64,000 nt of DNA from Deinococcus detaillensis (GTDB taxonomy: Bacteria; Deinococcota; Deinococci; Deinococcales; Deinococcaceae). The notes below the pieces were generated by a model, which saw only the letters and a program-made list of their open reading frames with translations, was not told the origin of the DNA and made no database searches. Position 1 is the first letter of the stretch, and each line of letters starts with the position of its first letter. Both the position numbers and the translations under genes were made by a program. This document shows positions 43,528 through 52,674 of the stretch, piece after piece. Location: positions 248,001 through 312,000 of the forward strand of contig NZ_VKDB01000003.1 of NCBI RefSeq assembly GCF_007280555.1, in the 5' to 3' direction.

Positions 43528-44340
43528 ATGCTCGCTTCTCCGCTCTCCACTGCCCGCTTTCCGCTGCTGGCCATCGACATCGGCAACACCAGCACGGTGC
43601 TGGGCCTCGCCGACCAAGACTTGGAGCTCCGCCAAACCTGGCGCGTCCGCACCAACCGCGACCTCTTGCCAGACGATCTGGCGCTGCAACTCAGCGGCCT
43701 CTTCCATCTCAGCGGCCTTGAACCGCCGCATAGCGCCGTGCTGAGCAGCGTGGCTCCGCCAGTGGGCCAGAATTATCTGCTGGCGCTGCGGCAACACTTT
43801 GGGATTAAGGCCTTTGAAGTCAACACCCAAAATCTGCCGGACGTTCATGTGGAACTGAGCCAGCCCAGCAACGTGGGTGCAGACCGCCTGTGCAATTTGT
43901 TCGGCGCTGAAAAGTACCTCAGCGGTGAGGGCCGCTCCAGTTACGAGTATGCCGTCGTCGTAGATTTCGGCACCAGCACCAATTTCGACGTGATCGGCAA
44001 GGGGCGGCGCTTTATCGGCGGCGTGCTGGCCACCGGAGCGCAGGTGTCTGCCGACGCGTTGTTTGCCCGCGCCGCCAAGTTGCCGCGCATCAGCTTGCAA
44101 GCGCCGGTGAGCGCCATCGGCAAAGACACGGTTCACGCGCTGCAATCTGGCTTGGTGTTTGGCTACGCCGAGATGGTGGACGGCCTGCTGCGCCGCATCC
44201 GCGCCGAGTTGCCCGCGCCCGCCGTAACGGTGGCAACAGGCGGCTTTGCCCGCACGGTGGAAGGCATCTGCCGCGAGATTGAGTATTACGACGACACCCT
44301 GACCCTGCGCGGCTTGGTGGAGTTGTGGGCCAGCCGCTGA
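43528..44340 (+). CDS. coaX: type III pantothenate kinase
   Basis: A 270-residue ASKHA-fold kinase for the first step of coenzyme A synthesis, potassium-dependent and insensitive to CoA feedback in known members. Seen are the phosphate-1 motif LLAIDIGNTSTVLGL, NVGADRLCNLFGAEKYL, the phosphate-2 motif VVVDFGTSTNFDVIGKG and GVLATGAQVSADALF with the ATP-binding ATGGFA. Confidence 0.94.
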   Translation: MLASPLSTARFPLLAIDIGNTSTVLGLADQDLELRQTWRVRTNRDLLPDDLALQLSGLFHLSGLEPPHSAVLSSVAPPVGQNYLLALRQHFGIKAFEVNTQNLPDVHVELSQPSNVGADRLCNLFGAEKYLSGEGRSSYEYAVVVDFGTSTNFDVIGKGRRFIGGVLATGAQVSADALFARAAKLPRISLQAPVSAIGKDTVHALQSGLVFGYAEMVDGLLRRIRAELPAPAVTVATGGFARTVEGICREIEYYDDTLTLRGLVELWASR

Positions 44341-44433
44341 AGTTTGGGCGCAGTCAACAGCCAGTAAAAAGAAAGGCAGGAGAGGAATTGATTTTCCCCT
44401 TCTGCCCCGTTGTAAAAGCTGATTAAACGCTCG

Positions 44434-44889
44434 TTAGAGTCCGAACTCGCTCGGTTGGAGCTTCAGCGCGTAAATAATATCGCGCATGATCATCTGCTCT
44501 TTTTCGTCGAAGTTGCCATCGGCATTGGCGATCACCACCGCCAGTTGAACGACGGCCCGCGCTTCTTCCTGCTTCTTGGCCGCCTTGCCGACGACTTGAA
44601 TCAATTCAATTTTGCCGAAATCAAAGTCGTTGGTGACTTTATCGCAGTAAGCGTCGTATTTGTCGCGCAATTTGCCCACGTCAAAAGACTTGAGTTTGTC
44701 GCTGCTGGTGATGAAAGCGGCGGTGCGGCTGCGCTCCTGGGTGTCGATTTTGCCGTCAGCGGCGGCGATCAGGGCGCAGGCGGCCATGCTGGCGTCGGCG
44801 AAAGTGGCGTTGTTGAAACGCGAAAAGCCTTCTTGCGTGGCGGCAACGCCTTGGTTGGCCAGCGTTTTGAGTTGATCCAGAAATCCCAT
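44434..44889 (-). CDS. terB: TerB-family tellurite-resistance-like protein
   Basis: A 151-residue, helical, acidic cytoplasmic protein. The twin TerB motifs are present: ALIAAADGKIDTQERSRTAAF and LAVVIANADGNFDEKEQMIM, each a metal-binding DGxxDxxE-type turn. AAAGGAG precedes the ATG. TerB proteins occur in stress clusters with TerC/TerD, but no other ter gene is nearby, so a stand-alone role in metal or oxidative stress is inferred. Confidence 0.9.
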   Translation of the reverse strand: MGFLDQLKTLANQGVAATQEGFSRFNNATFADASMAACALIAAADGKIDTQERSRTAAFITSSDKLKSFDVGKLRDKYDAYCDKVTNDFDFGKIELIQVVGKAAKKQEEARAVVQLAVVIANADGNFDEKEQMIMRDIIYALKLQPSEFGL

Positions 44890-44986
44890 GTTGTCTCCTT
44901 TGACTCGGTTGCTTGATCCTCAGGGTAAGCGGGCGCGGTCTGGGAGTGCCAAGTTTGCCGCCCGATGTTCTGGTCAATCCTTAATC

Positions 44987-46006
44987 TTAGTTTTCGAGCT
45001 CGGTGCGTGCTCGCTCCCAATCGCTGACCTGCGAAATCTCGGCCAGGTCTTTGTCGCTCAGTTGGAGGCTGACCGTGCCCAGCAATTCTTTAAGCTGCGC
45101 CACGCTGTTGGCCCCGATGATCGGCGCGGTCATAGCGGGCTGCGCCAGAAGCCAAGCCAAAGCGACTTGGGCGGGCACGGCGTTGTGAGCCTCTGCCACC
45201 GCTTTGAGTGTGTCGATGGTGTCGAAATTGGCGTCACTGAAGCGCCGACGCGCGTTCTCATCGGCCCGTACGCTTCCAGGGAGCGCCGCGCCGCGCTGAT
45301 ATTTGCCGGTCAGCATTCCGCCGCCCAAGGGGCTCCAAGGAATCACCCCGACGCCGTATTCCACCGCTACTTTTTGGATTTCACGCTCGAAGTTGGCGCG
45401 GGTGGGCGACAGCAAGCTGTATTCCGGCTGGATGCTCACAAAGGCTTCCAAATTCTTTTTGTCGCTGGTCCAAAGGGCCTGCATCAGCCGCCAAGCGCTG
45501 TAATTGGAGCAGCCGATATAGCGCACGTAGCCGCGCTTGACCAGTTCAGTGAGGGCCGACAGCGTTTCTTCAATCGGGGTGAGTGGATCGATGAAATGCG
45601 TTTGGTAGAGGTCGATGTGATCGACTTGGAGGCGCTTGAGGCTGTCTTCGCAGGCCTTGAGAATCCAGCGCCTCGATAAGCCTTCACGCTGACGCACGGT
45701 GTTGCGGCCCTGCGAAAAGCCTTCGCCCATCGCGCCCCGCACTTTGGTGGCAATGACTATGTCGTCCCGGTTGCCCCGCGCCTTGACCCAGCGCCCGACG
45801 ATTTCCTCCGAGATGCCGCCGGGGTTGCCTTTGGCCCAGGCCGTATACACGTCGGCGGTGTCGATAAAATTGCCGCCTGCCGCGTAGTAGGCGTCCATGA
45901 TTTCAAAAGCGGCGTCTTCGCCCGCGCTCCAGCCAAACTGCATGGTGCCGAGGCCCAGCGGAAACAGGTGCAGGCCGCTTTTTCCCAATCTGCGGTAAGT
46001 CGTCAT
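44987..46006 (-). CDS. aldo/keto reductase
   Basis: A 339-residue NADPH-dependent reductase of the AKR fold. The catalytic tetrad is visible: Asp and Tyr in [15 protein letters not shown], Lys in [12 protein letters not shown] and His in [10 protein letters not shown]. The C-terminal cofactor loop reads [19 protein letters not shown] 46006 has GAGGGAG five bases upstream and gives the family N-terminus [12 protein letters not shown]; the start at 46042 is less likely. Substrate unknown. Confidence 0.92.
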   Translation of the reverse strand: MTTYRRLGKSGLHLFPLGLGTMQFGWSAGEDAAFEIMDAYYAAGGNFIDTADVYTAWAKGNPGGISEEIVGRWVKARGNRDDIVIATKVRGAMGEGFSQGRNTVRQREGLSRRWILKACEDSLKRLQVDHIDLYQTHFIDPLTPIEETLSALTELVKRGYVRYIGCSNYSAWRLMQALWTSDKKNLEAFVSIQPEYSLLSPTRANFEREIQKVAVEYGVGVIPWSPLGGGMLTGKYQRGAALPGSVRADENARRRFSDANFDTIDTLKAVAEAHNAVPAQVALAWLLAQPAMTAPIIGANSVAQLKELLGTVSLQLSDKDLAEISQVSDWERARTELEN

Positions 46007-46123
46007 GTGTACTCCCTCTTTAAGTTTCTCGTAAACGCCCACAAGTCTGGCGGCCTGTTGGCGCAGGCTTGGGAAGCTGGGCGGGTTTGTGGAGGCTTGG
46101 ACAAGGCTGCGTTCTGCGCACAG

Positions 46124-46672
46124 TTACGGCGTCGCCAACTTGAAACTGACCCCCACCGCGATACTGCTCGCGCCTCCAGCGTAATTGACCCCGAAATCGT
46201 GCGGGTTGAATTTGAATTGGGTCGCCACCGTGATGGTGTTGCCCTGGCGCGTCAGCTTGACCGGAGCGTTGAGCGTTTTACTGACGCCTCTGAGGCTAAA
46301 CTGCCCAGTCACAGTGCTGCTGACGGGTTGGCCTTCGGGCAAACTGCCCAGCCCCTGAACGCCGGTCAAGGTAAACACGGCGTCTGGAAACTGCGCTGCG
46401 CCCAGCGCTCCGCGCATGTGTTCGTCGCGCAAGCTGTTGCCGGTTTTAAGCGAGGCGACATTGACCTTCAGCGTGCCGCCGACACTCGCTAGGTCATCAG
46501 GATTAATCTCAAGTGCTGCACTGACTTGGCCCGTCTCGCCGTGTACTGGAATGATAATCACCCGGTAATCAAAGGCGGCCTGACCGCCGCTGGCCTTGTA
46601 CGGCGCGGCGCTTGCCAAACTACTCAGGAGAAATAACCCGCCGAGCATCCAGCTTCTGACTTGTGTATTCAT
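46124..46672 (-). CDS. exported YceI-family lipid-binding protein
   Basis: A 182-residue protein with a signal peptide (LLGGLFLLSSLASA) and a lipocalin-like beta-barrel domain of the YceI family, which binds polyisoprenoid or other amphiphilic molecules. Supporting segments: SLKTGNSLRDEHMRGALGAAQFPDAVFTLTG and GQFSLRGVSKTLNAPVKLTR. A periplasmic location is expected. Confidence 0.9.
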   Translation of the reverse strand: MNTQVRSWMLGGLFLLSSLASAAPYKASGGQAAFDYRVIIIPVHGETGQVSAALEINPDDLASVGGTLKVNVASLKTGNSLRDEHMRGALGAAQFPDAVFTLTGVQGLGSLPEGQPVSSTVTGQFSLRGVSKTLNAPVKLTRQGNTITVATQFKFNPHDFGVNYAGGASSIAVGVSFKLATP

Positions 46673-46867
46673 GCTTTAGTTTGTCAAGCGGTTGTGAGAT
46701 TAAATCCTCTATCGCCCGCACCAGCTTACAGTGCTGAGCATGTTTGCTGATATCACTGATCCCTCATCCAATCTTGGTTTCTCTTACCTTTACATTAGCG
46801 TTTCTGACATGGCGTCACTGTTGGATTCAGACTGACGCCAAGCTCTCCGCTTCGCCAAACTGACCGA

Positions 46868-47584
46868 GTGCCAACCACCGTGACTTGGGAAGGAATCGTC
46901 AATGCCCGTGACCTCGCTGGACTGCCCACTCCGAGCGGCCCGGTGCGGCCCAGCCGCCTGATTCGCAGCGGCAACCTCTCGCGGCTGACTGAGCAGGGCA
47001 AAGCTGAAGTGCGCGGGGCGGGCGTCTCGCGCATCGTGGACGTGCGCTGCGCCGAGGAACGCTCGATTGACCCCGCTCCTTTCCTGGGTGAGGCAATGTA
47101 TCTGAATGTTCTGGCCCTGCCACACGGCAACTTCAAGCTCAACGAAGCCAGCGCCGCCGCTCAAACCAACGCTGACCATTACCGCGCCATGCTGAAACAC
47201 GCCGCCCCCAATCTGACCCTGATCTTGCAGCAGATCGTGGACGCTCCGCCCGGCGCAGTATTGGTTCATTGCCACATCGGTAAAGACCGCACCGGCCTCG
47301 TCACCGCGCTGGCTCTTTTCGTGGCGGGTGTACCGGACGCCGAGATTGCCGCCGACTATGCCCAGACCGATCAGCATGTTCAGCCGCTTTATGCTGCCAG
47401 CTTGGCCCGCCAAACTGACCCGGCCAAACGCGCTGAGCTGGCCCGCTTTCTGGTGAGTCATCCAGCCGACATGCTCTCAGCCATAGACTTTTTGCGCGAA
47501 CTCGGTGGGTTGGATTACCTGACTCGGCGCGGCTTCGGGCCTGATTTGCAAGCGGCGCTGCGGGGGCGGCTCACCCGTCCCTGA
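46868..47584 (+). CDS. tyrosine-protein phosphatase, dual-specificity type (Y_phosphatase3)
   Basis: A 238-residue cysteine phosphatase. The CX5R loop is VLVHCHIGKDRTGLVTALAL with C135 and R141. The N-terminal NARDLAGLPTPSGPVRPSRLIRSGNL is typical of the PTP group that includes Mycobacterium PtpB and Listeria LipA. The GTG start at 46868 has CAAACT 6 nt before it. The target could be phosphotyrosine or phosphoinositide; not decided. Confidence 0.9.
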   Translation: MPTTVTWEGIVNARDLAGLPTPSGPVRPSRLIRSGNLSRLTEQGKAEVRGAGVSRIVDVRCAEERSIDPAPFLGEAMYLNVLALPHGNFKLNEASAAAQTNADHYRAMLKHAAPNLTLILQQIVDAPPGAVLVHCHIGKDRTGLVTALALFVAGVPDAEIAADYAQTDQHVQPLYAASLARQTDPAKRAELARFLVSHPADMLSAIDFLRELGGLDYLTRRGFGPDLQAALRGRLTRP

Positions 47585-47589
47585 CCAAC

Positions 47590-47623
47590 AAAAAACCCCC
47601 GCCAGCAGCAGAGGTTTTTTTTT
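47590..47623 (+). terminator. terminator after the phosphatase gene
   Basis: AAAAAACC (47590-47597) pairs with GGTTTTTT (47613-47620) around a GC-rich loop, followed by more Ts. The stem is weak in GC but the T run is long; it lies 6 bp after the stop. Confidence 0.6.
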
Positions 47624-47656
47624 CTACGAGCTACAAACCAATCTCTACAATCCTAC

Positions 47657-48580
47657 TTACCACTTCCCGCCCATCAGTCCCCAGGCGGCGGCAGTGGCCA
47701 GCGCCGTGATCATCCAAAAGCGCACCGTGACCTGAGTCTCTTTCCAGCCGCTGAGTTCAAAATGGTGCTGAATCGGACTCATCTTAAAGACGCGCTTGCC
47801 GGTGGTCTTGAACGAGGCCACCTGAATGATGACGCTCAGCACCGCGACCACCGGAATAATCGCGGCAATCGGCAGCAGCCAGGCGTCGGCGTAAAGAACA
47901 TAGACGCCCGCCGCCACCGCGCCGATGGCGTGGCTGCCCATGTCGCCCATGAAGACGCGGGCCGGGTGGGCGTTGTACCACATGAAGCCGGTGACCGCGC
48001 CGACAAGCAGCAGTGCCGCCGCTGAAACGCTCAGGAATGGCAGCAGCACGATTAAGCTCACCCCGCCCAGCAACCCGTCTAGGCCATCGGTGAAGTTAAA
48101 GGCGTTGACGGCGGCCACCATCACCAAGGTAATCAGCACGGTGTCCCAGATGGGGCCGAAACTCTGCACCAGCAAGTGAGATGAGAGCGGCGCGGCGAAG
48201 TAAGCGAACACTGCCCCGACGATGAGTTGCAGCGGGAACTTCTCGCGGGCCAGCAGCTCTTTTTTGCCGCCCACCATCCGCGAGCGAATTTTGAGGAAGT
48301 CGTCGGCAAGTCCGATCAGGCCCATTCCGATGGCCGCTGCCACGATCATGATTTCACGCTCGGCGCTAAAATTGGCTGCCCGCGCTCCACTGAAAAAATA
48401 CACCAGCCACATCGCCGCGAAGGCCAGCACAAAGGCCACGCCGCCCGCTGTGGGCGTGCCTTCCTTTTGTAAATGGGTCTGCGGGCCTTCTTTGCGAACC
48501 GGCTGACCCCAGCCGCGCAATTTGGAGACGTGAATAAACAAACCGAGTAAAAACCACGACAGCAGTGCCGTGAGAATCAT
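47657..48580 (-). CDS. mraY: phospho-N-acetylmuramoyl-pentapeptide-transferase
   Basis: A 307-residue, ten-helix membrane enzyme making lipid I. The aspartate pair [13 protein letters not shown], the [12 protein letters not shown] motif and the [16 protein letters not shown] loop with histidine are all present, as is [24 protein letters not shown] with the HHHFE-like segment. murF lies upstream on the same strand, separated by a palindrome region, so co-transcription is doubtful. Confidence 0.95.
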   Translation of the reverse strand: MILTALLSWFLLGLFIHVSKLRGWGQPVRKEGPQTHLQKEGTPTAGGVAFVLAFAAMWLVYFFSGARAANFSAEREIMIVAAAIGMGLIGLADDFLKIRSRMVGGKKELLAREKFPLQLIVGAVFAYFAAPLSSHLLVQSFGPIWDTVLITLVMVAAVNAFNFTDGLDGLLGGVSLIVLLPFLSVSAAALLLVGAVTGFMWYNAHPARVFMGDMGSHAIGAVAAGVYVLYADAWLLPIAAIIPVVAVLSVIIQVASFKTTGKRVFKMSPIQHHFELSGWKETQVTVRFWMITALATAAAWGLMGGKW

Positions 48581-48708
48581 CGCGGGCCTGAGTGTGTACG
48601 GCCAAAGGTATGGGAAAGTTTTGGAAGATTAAGCACAATAGCGCCAGAGTACCATGAAGCCATTTGGGCTTGACTTGGCTTAGGATTGCTGGCGAAAGGA
48701 GCCGATTT

Positions 48709-48775
48709 AGAGCATTTGGGAGGATGGATAGCTGAGCGTGCTTTTGGCTCAGCTATCCATCCTCCCAAATGCTCT
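48709..48775. repeat. 29-bp perfect palindrome with 9-nt loop
   Basis: Left arm 48709-48737 starts AGAGCATTTGGGAGGATGGA; right arm 48747-48775 is its exact reverse complement; loop GTGCTTTTG. No T run follows on either side. It lies in the mraY upstream region, 97 bp after the lipoprotein gene stop. It may be a strong terminator for the murF operon, an RNA-processing site, or a palindromic mobile-element relic. Confidence 0.85.
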
Positions 48776-48836
48776 CTTTATTTCACTCCCGTTGGTTCTT
48801 GGGCAGAGCGGCACCCTTATGGGGCCTGCCCGCTCG

Positions 48837-48861
48837 GTCAAAAAAGAGCTTCTTTTTTGAC
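48837..48861. repeat. AT-rich 11-bp palindrome (terminator-like)
   Basis: GTCAAAAAAGA (48837-48847) pairs with TCTTTTTTGAC (48851-48861) over the 3-nt loop GCT, 11 bp past the lipoprotein stop. It supplies a T run on both strands. The adjacent CAAATGCTCT (48861-48870) repeats the end of the 29-bp palindrome. Confidence 0.6.
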
Positions 48862-48871
48862 AAATGCTCTA

Positions 48872-49645
48872 TTAGGGCCGCACTTCCCGCAAGTCCGGCA
48901 AAAAAACCCGAATCTGCCCCGCCGCGCTGAGCGTCACAATTCGCCCGCCCACTGCGCCGATTAGTCCGGGGCCGTGCGGCACACTGGCGACGGGCTGATC
49001 GCCGCTGCCTAAGCGCTCCAAAGCGCTGCCGGTGAGTCGGTACAGGCCCTGTCCGGTTTGAACGCTGGGCAGACTGCTGACCGCCACGCCGCGCCCCGGC
49101 AAGCGGTAGACGTAAGCGGGAGCGTCCGTCCCCAGCCGTGCAGGGCTGAGTAAGCTGGCGGGGCTGCCAGGACGGTACAAGTTGCCGCCCACCAAAGCGT
49201 ATTCTTCGCCGTCGCCGCCAGTCAGCACGGCGCTGGGCGTGCCGAGAACGCCGCCCGCCGCGCCGCCGGAATAATTGAGGGCGGTGCCGTCCTGCAAATA
49301 AATGCGCTGCTGGCTGAGCTTGGCAACCCGCCCGACCACCCGCGTCTCCGGCGGGCCGTCTAAAGTCACGATCAGTCCGGCACTCGGCAGCGCCCCCCAC
49401 GCCACGTTGCCCACCCAGGCGGCGGCCACAGCGGGCGCGGGCAGCGGCGCGAGCTGCGCCCTGAGGCTGGGAGCGCGGGCCACGAAGGCTTGCCCGCCCG
49501 ACACCCAAGTCACGCCCACGTCGCTGAAATCAGCTTGAAAGGGGAGAGGAGCGCTCGGTTGCCGATGGGTCTGAACAGGGGCGCAGGCGGTCAGCACAGC
49601 CAGGAAAGGGGCGGCCAAGAAAGGGACAGCCAGCCAGCGCTTCAC
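48872..49645 (-). CDS. lipoprotein of unknown function, coupled to murF
   Basis: A 257-residue protein. The GTG at 49645 has AGGAGGAG five bases upstream and overlaps the murF stop (GTGA), so it is preferred over the longer in-frame ORF. The signal sequence VKRWLAVPFLAAPFLAVLTAC ends in a lipobox cysteine. The body contains repeated short beta units (GGDGEEYALVGGNLYRPG, PAYVYRLPGRGVAVSSL, GLYRLTGSALERLGSG) that look like propeller blades. Role unknown; coupling suggests a link to wall assembly. Confidence 0.78.
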   Translation of the reverse strand: MKRWLAVPFLAAPFLAVLTACAPVQTHRQPSAPLPFQADFSDVGVTWVSGGQAFVARAPSLRAQLAPLPAPAVAAAWVGNVAWGALPSAGLIVTLDGPPETRVVGRVAKLSQQRIYLQDGTALNYSGGAAGGVLGTPSAVLTGGDGEEYALVGGNLYRPGSPASLLSPARLGTDAPAYVYRLPGRGVAVSSLPSVQTGQGLYRLTGSALERLGSGDQPVASVPHGPGLIGAVGGRIVTLSAAGQIRVFLPDLREVRP

Positions 49646-50934
49646 TTTTTCTCCTCCTGAACTGGACTGGCCCGCAGTTCCAGTAGAGCGTCCACCACAC
49701 TGTCTAGGCCCACGCCTTCCGCCAGCCGCTTTTCCGGCGTCCACGAGATGCCCCGGCTGGCCTTGACCAAAATCACGTCGCCATCCCTGACTTCGGCTCT
49801 CAGGGCTTCCAATAGGGGCGGCACGCTGGCAAAGGCCCGCTCGCCCAGCAGCTCGGCAAACGGGCCGACGCCGTAAGTCAAATCAGCGTGCTGGCGGGAC
49901 AGCGTTCCGACTTCGGCGTGCATGGCCCGCTCATCCTCGCCAAGTTCCAGCATTTGGCCCAGCACGCTGATTTTGCGGCCCCCAAATGTGCTCAGCGCTT
50001 CCAGCGCGGCTTTCATACTCAGCGGCGAGGCGTTGTAGGTGTCGTCAATGACGGTAAAGCGTCCCGCCAGCACGCGGTAGCGGCCCCCCGGCACGCTGAC
50101 CACGCTCAGGCGCTCGGCGGCCCGTCTGAGGTCTAGGCCCGCTTGCTCGGCCAGCGCTAGGCCCAGCACGGCAGCTTCGGCCTGCACTTTGGAAGCGTGG
50201 GGCAAGTTCACGGCCACGTCTCCGAAAGTAAAAGAAGCTCCCTCGGCATTGACCGTCAGGTGCTGGCCTGCGAAACTCGCGCCCTCAAAGCCGTAGGTGT
50301 CCACGCCTGCGAACCACTCGGCGGCCTGCTGCGAGACGAGTCGGCGGGCCGCTTCCAAGATCACGCCTTTTTCCCTTGCCACGCCCGCCACGCTGCCCAG
50401 CGCTTCCAAGTGCGCCGCACCGATGCTGGTAATCACGCCCACGTCCGGTCGTACCAAGTCCACCAGTTCGCGCATTTCACCGGGGCGGTCAATGCCCATT
50501 TCCACCACCAGAGGAGACCCGGAGCGCCCAAATTCCAGCAAAAAGCAGGCGATAGCAGGCAGGGTATTGAAAACCGGCATAAAGTGCGCGTCCAGCGCGG
50601 CGGCGGCGTAACTTTTGGCGGTGGTTTTGCCCACGCTGCCGGTGATGCCGACGACCAGCGAGTTGTGCCGACGCTCGGCCGTGGCCCAAGCAAACAGGGC
50701 GTCGCGGGCGTCGGGAACCCGCACGGCGCGGGGCACGTTCAAGTCGGTGAGCACAAAGGGTGCGCCGCGCTCTAGAGCCTGATTTACGAAGGCATTGCCG
50801 TGCATCTGTTCGCCCGGCAGCGCCACAAACGCCGTCTCGGGGCCAGCTTGGCGCGAGTCCCAGGTCAGGCGGGCGGCGGGCCGCGCCTGCGGGTGAATCT
50901 CGGCGGCAAAAGGCAAATCGGTGAGGGAAAGCAT
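49642..50934 (-). CDS. murF: UDP-N-acetylmuramoyl-tripeptide-D-alanyl-D-alanine ligase
   Basis: A 430-residue Mur ligase adding D-Ala-D-Ala to the UDP-MurNAc-tripeptide. The ATP loop is VVGITGSVGKTTAKSYAAAAL and the middle domain holds VVEMGIDRPGEMRELVDLVRPDVGVITSIGAAHLEALGS. The C-terminal domain has DDTYNASPLSMKAALEAL. The start at 50934 is 7 nt after TATACT, and the stop is coupled to the downstream lipoprotein. Confidence 0.95.
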   Translation of the reverse strand: MLSLTDLPFAAEIHPQARPAARLTWDSRQAGPETAFVALPGEQMHGNAFVNQALERGAPFVLTDLNVPRAVRVPDARDALFAWATAERRHNSLVVGITGSVGKTTAKSYAAAALDAHFMPVFNTLPAIACFLLEFGRSGSPLVVEMGIDRPGEMRELVDLVRPDVGVITSIGAAHLEALGSVAGVAREKGVILEAARRLVSQQAAEWFAGVDTYGFEGASFAGQHLTVNAEGASFTFGDVAVNLPHASKVQAEAAVLGLALAEQAGLDLRRAAERLSVVSVPGGRYRVLAGRFTVIDDTYNASPLSMKAALEALSTFGGRKISVLGQMLELGEDERAMHAEVGTLSRQHADLTYGVGPFAELLGERAFASVPPLLEALRAEVRDGDVILVKASRGISWTPEKRLAEGVGLDSVVDALLELRASPVQEEKK

Positions 50935-50941
50935 GGAAAAG

Positions 50942-50947
50942 AGTATA
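50942..50947 (-). promoter_or_regulatory. -10 element (leaderless) of the murF operon
   Basis: TATACT on the minus strand followed by 7 nt and the ATG; no Shine-Dalgarno seen. Confidence 0.55.
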
Positions 50948-51008
50948 GGCAGGGCGCTTGAGCCTCAGGCTAGCGCTTTCTGAGTTCCTCTCGCTACACC
51001 CCCCAAAT

Positions 51009-52601
51009 TCAGGGAATCACCACGTCCACCTGCGCTCCAGCTTCCAGCGAGAGCAGCAGCTTCAGCGGAGTGTCGCCGTGCTTGAGGAGGTAGGTCAAGA
51101 AATTCATCTCGCGCTCTTGGAGGTGTCCAGCGGGCAGCAGGTGTTTTTTGAGCCGGGTCAGTTGGCCGCTCTTGTCGTCCTCAGCGCGGGCGAGGGCCGA
51201 GTAGGCTTGCTGGCGGTGGCGCTCCAAGCGGCTCATGGTGCGGTTCTTACTGCGCTCCACGCTGCTTTTCAGGGTCGGATCGAGCGCCGAGAGTTCGTTC
51301 ATCAGGGCGCTGAACTCGCCTTCCAAGTGATTGATCCGCTCCTGACTCAGCGCGGCGGCTTGTTGCTGACTTGCCAGCGCCTTGCCCAGCGTGCCTTCAG
51401 GGTCACGCTGAAACTGCGCCGCCGTGACGCCGAAACGCTCCAGCAGTCGGGCCACATTCGGCTCCAGCCAGGTCACGCTCAGGCGCGGCCACAGAACCGG
51501 CTGCTCTAAGCCGTGAAGCCCGTAGACCCCGCGCAGCTCGGCGGCGTAGGCCAGTTCACCCGGCCCCACCACGAAGGCGGCGGTGGGCAGCAAGTAATCT
51601 TGGATGATGGGGCGCAGCCCAGCGGCGGGGGTAATCCGGCTGGGGTCACTGTCCAGTAGCGAGAGCAACTCGGCTTTGGTGTAGCCCTCAAACGCCTTGC
51701 CGCCCTGCTGCGAAACGCGCAGCAAGGTGCGCTGGCCGCTTTCTTCTTCCACAAACAAGTTCGTCGATCCGGGTGGGCGGCGAAGCTGGGCGGCGTAGCC
51801 CTGCGCTTCAAGTTGCTCGGCGGCAGCTTCGATGCGCTGCGGGCCTTCGAGGGGACGCTCGATTTCGGCAGCCAGCGCCGGGGCCATCAAGCGGGCCAGC
51901 GCTGGATGCAGCGGGTCGAGCACGATCAGGCCGTGCTCGCCCAGCAGGGTGTACATCAAGCGGGCGAACACGTCGGCGTACGTCCGGCCCTTGAAGGCGA
52001 AATCCAGACGTGAGCGCACCGCCGCTTTGTGCGCTTCGGGGGCGTCAAATTCGCCGATCAGTTCCAGCAGTTGCGCTGACCACTCGGCCCGCCAAGCGAT
52101 GCGGCCCACCGGCACGCCGCGCGGCAAGTCGAGGCGCGGCTCAAATTCGCGCTCCGAAAAGTCGAGCAGATGGGTGGAGGCCACTTCGTCGGCGTCGTGG
52201 TCTTGGCTGGCGATCCAAAACACCGGCAAGACCGGGCGCTCCTCGGTGCTGAGCTGACGGGCCAGCAAAATGGCGTCGGCGGCTTTGTGGACGCTGTAGG
52301 CCGGGCCGCCCAGCAGTCCGGCTTGTTGTCCGGCCACCACCACCCGCGCTTCTGGGTGCGAGAGCTTTTCGAGTTGCGCGGCGAGCATTTTGGCGGCTGG
52401 GTCGGCTTTTTTGGCTGTGCCGTCCGGCAAACCCACATCAAGGTGGTAAGCCCGCAACGCGGCGGCCAGAGCGGGGCGATCAAGGACGCGCTGCGCCTGC
52501 AAAAAGGCGGGCAAGTCGGCGGGCGTGCGAGCAAAAAACTCGCTCAGGTGGCCCGCTCGGTAAGCGTCGAGCAGGGGCAGGCGGGCGGGCGCGGAAGTCA
52601 T
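51009..52601 (-). CDS. bshC: bacillithiol biosynthesis cysteine-adding enzyme
   Basis: A 530-residue protein of the BshC family, which joins cysteine to glucosaminyl-malate to make the thiol bacillithiol, the low-molecular-weight thiol of Firmicutes and Deinococcus. Family patches: VVVAGQQAGLLGGPAYSVHK, LPVFWIASQDHDADEVAS, LRPIIQDYLLPTAAFVVGPGE and a long coiled-coil C-terminal region (residues about 410-500). ATG 52601 is preferred over 52631 because it matches the family N-terminus. The bshA/bshB partners are not in the window. Confidence 0.94.
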   Translation of the reverse strand: MTSAPARLPLLDAYRAGHLSEFFARTPADLPAFLQAQRVLDRPALAAALRAYHLDVGLPDGTAKKADPAAKMLAAQLEKLSHPEARVVVAGQQAGLLGGPAYSVHKAADAILLARQLSTEERPVLPVFWIASQDHDADEVASTHLLDFSEREFEPRLDLPRGVPVGRIAWRAEWSAQLLELIGEFDAPEAHKAAVRSRLDFAFKGRTYADVFARLMYTLLGEHGLIVLDPLHPALARLMAPALAAEIERPLEGPQRIEAAAEQLEAQGYAAQLRRPPGSTNLFVEEESGQRTLLRVSQQGGKAFEGYTKAELLSLLDSDPSRITPAAGLRPIIQDYLLPTAAFVVGPGELAYAAELRGVYGLHGLEQPVLWPRLSVTWLEPNVARLLERFGVTAAQFQRDPEGTLGKALASQQQAAALSQERINHLEGEFSALMNELSALDPTLKSSVERSKNRTMSRLERHRQQAYSALARAEDDKSGQLTRLKKHLLPAGHLQEREMNFLTYLLKHGDTPLKLLLSLEAGAQVDVVIP

Positions 52602-52674
52602 GCGGGTATCATCATGCACCCTGCGGCGCACGGTTTGTGTTCATGGCTTCCAAACGCTGGCCCGCTGACGGTGC

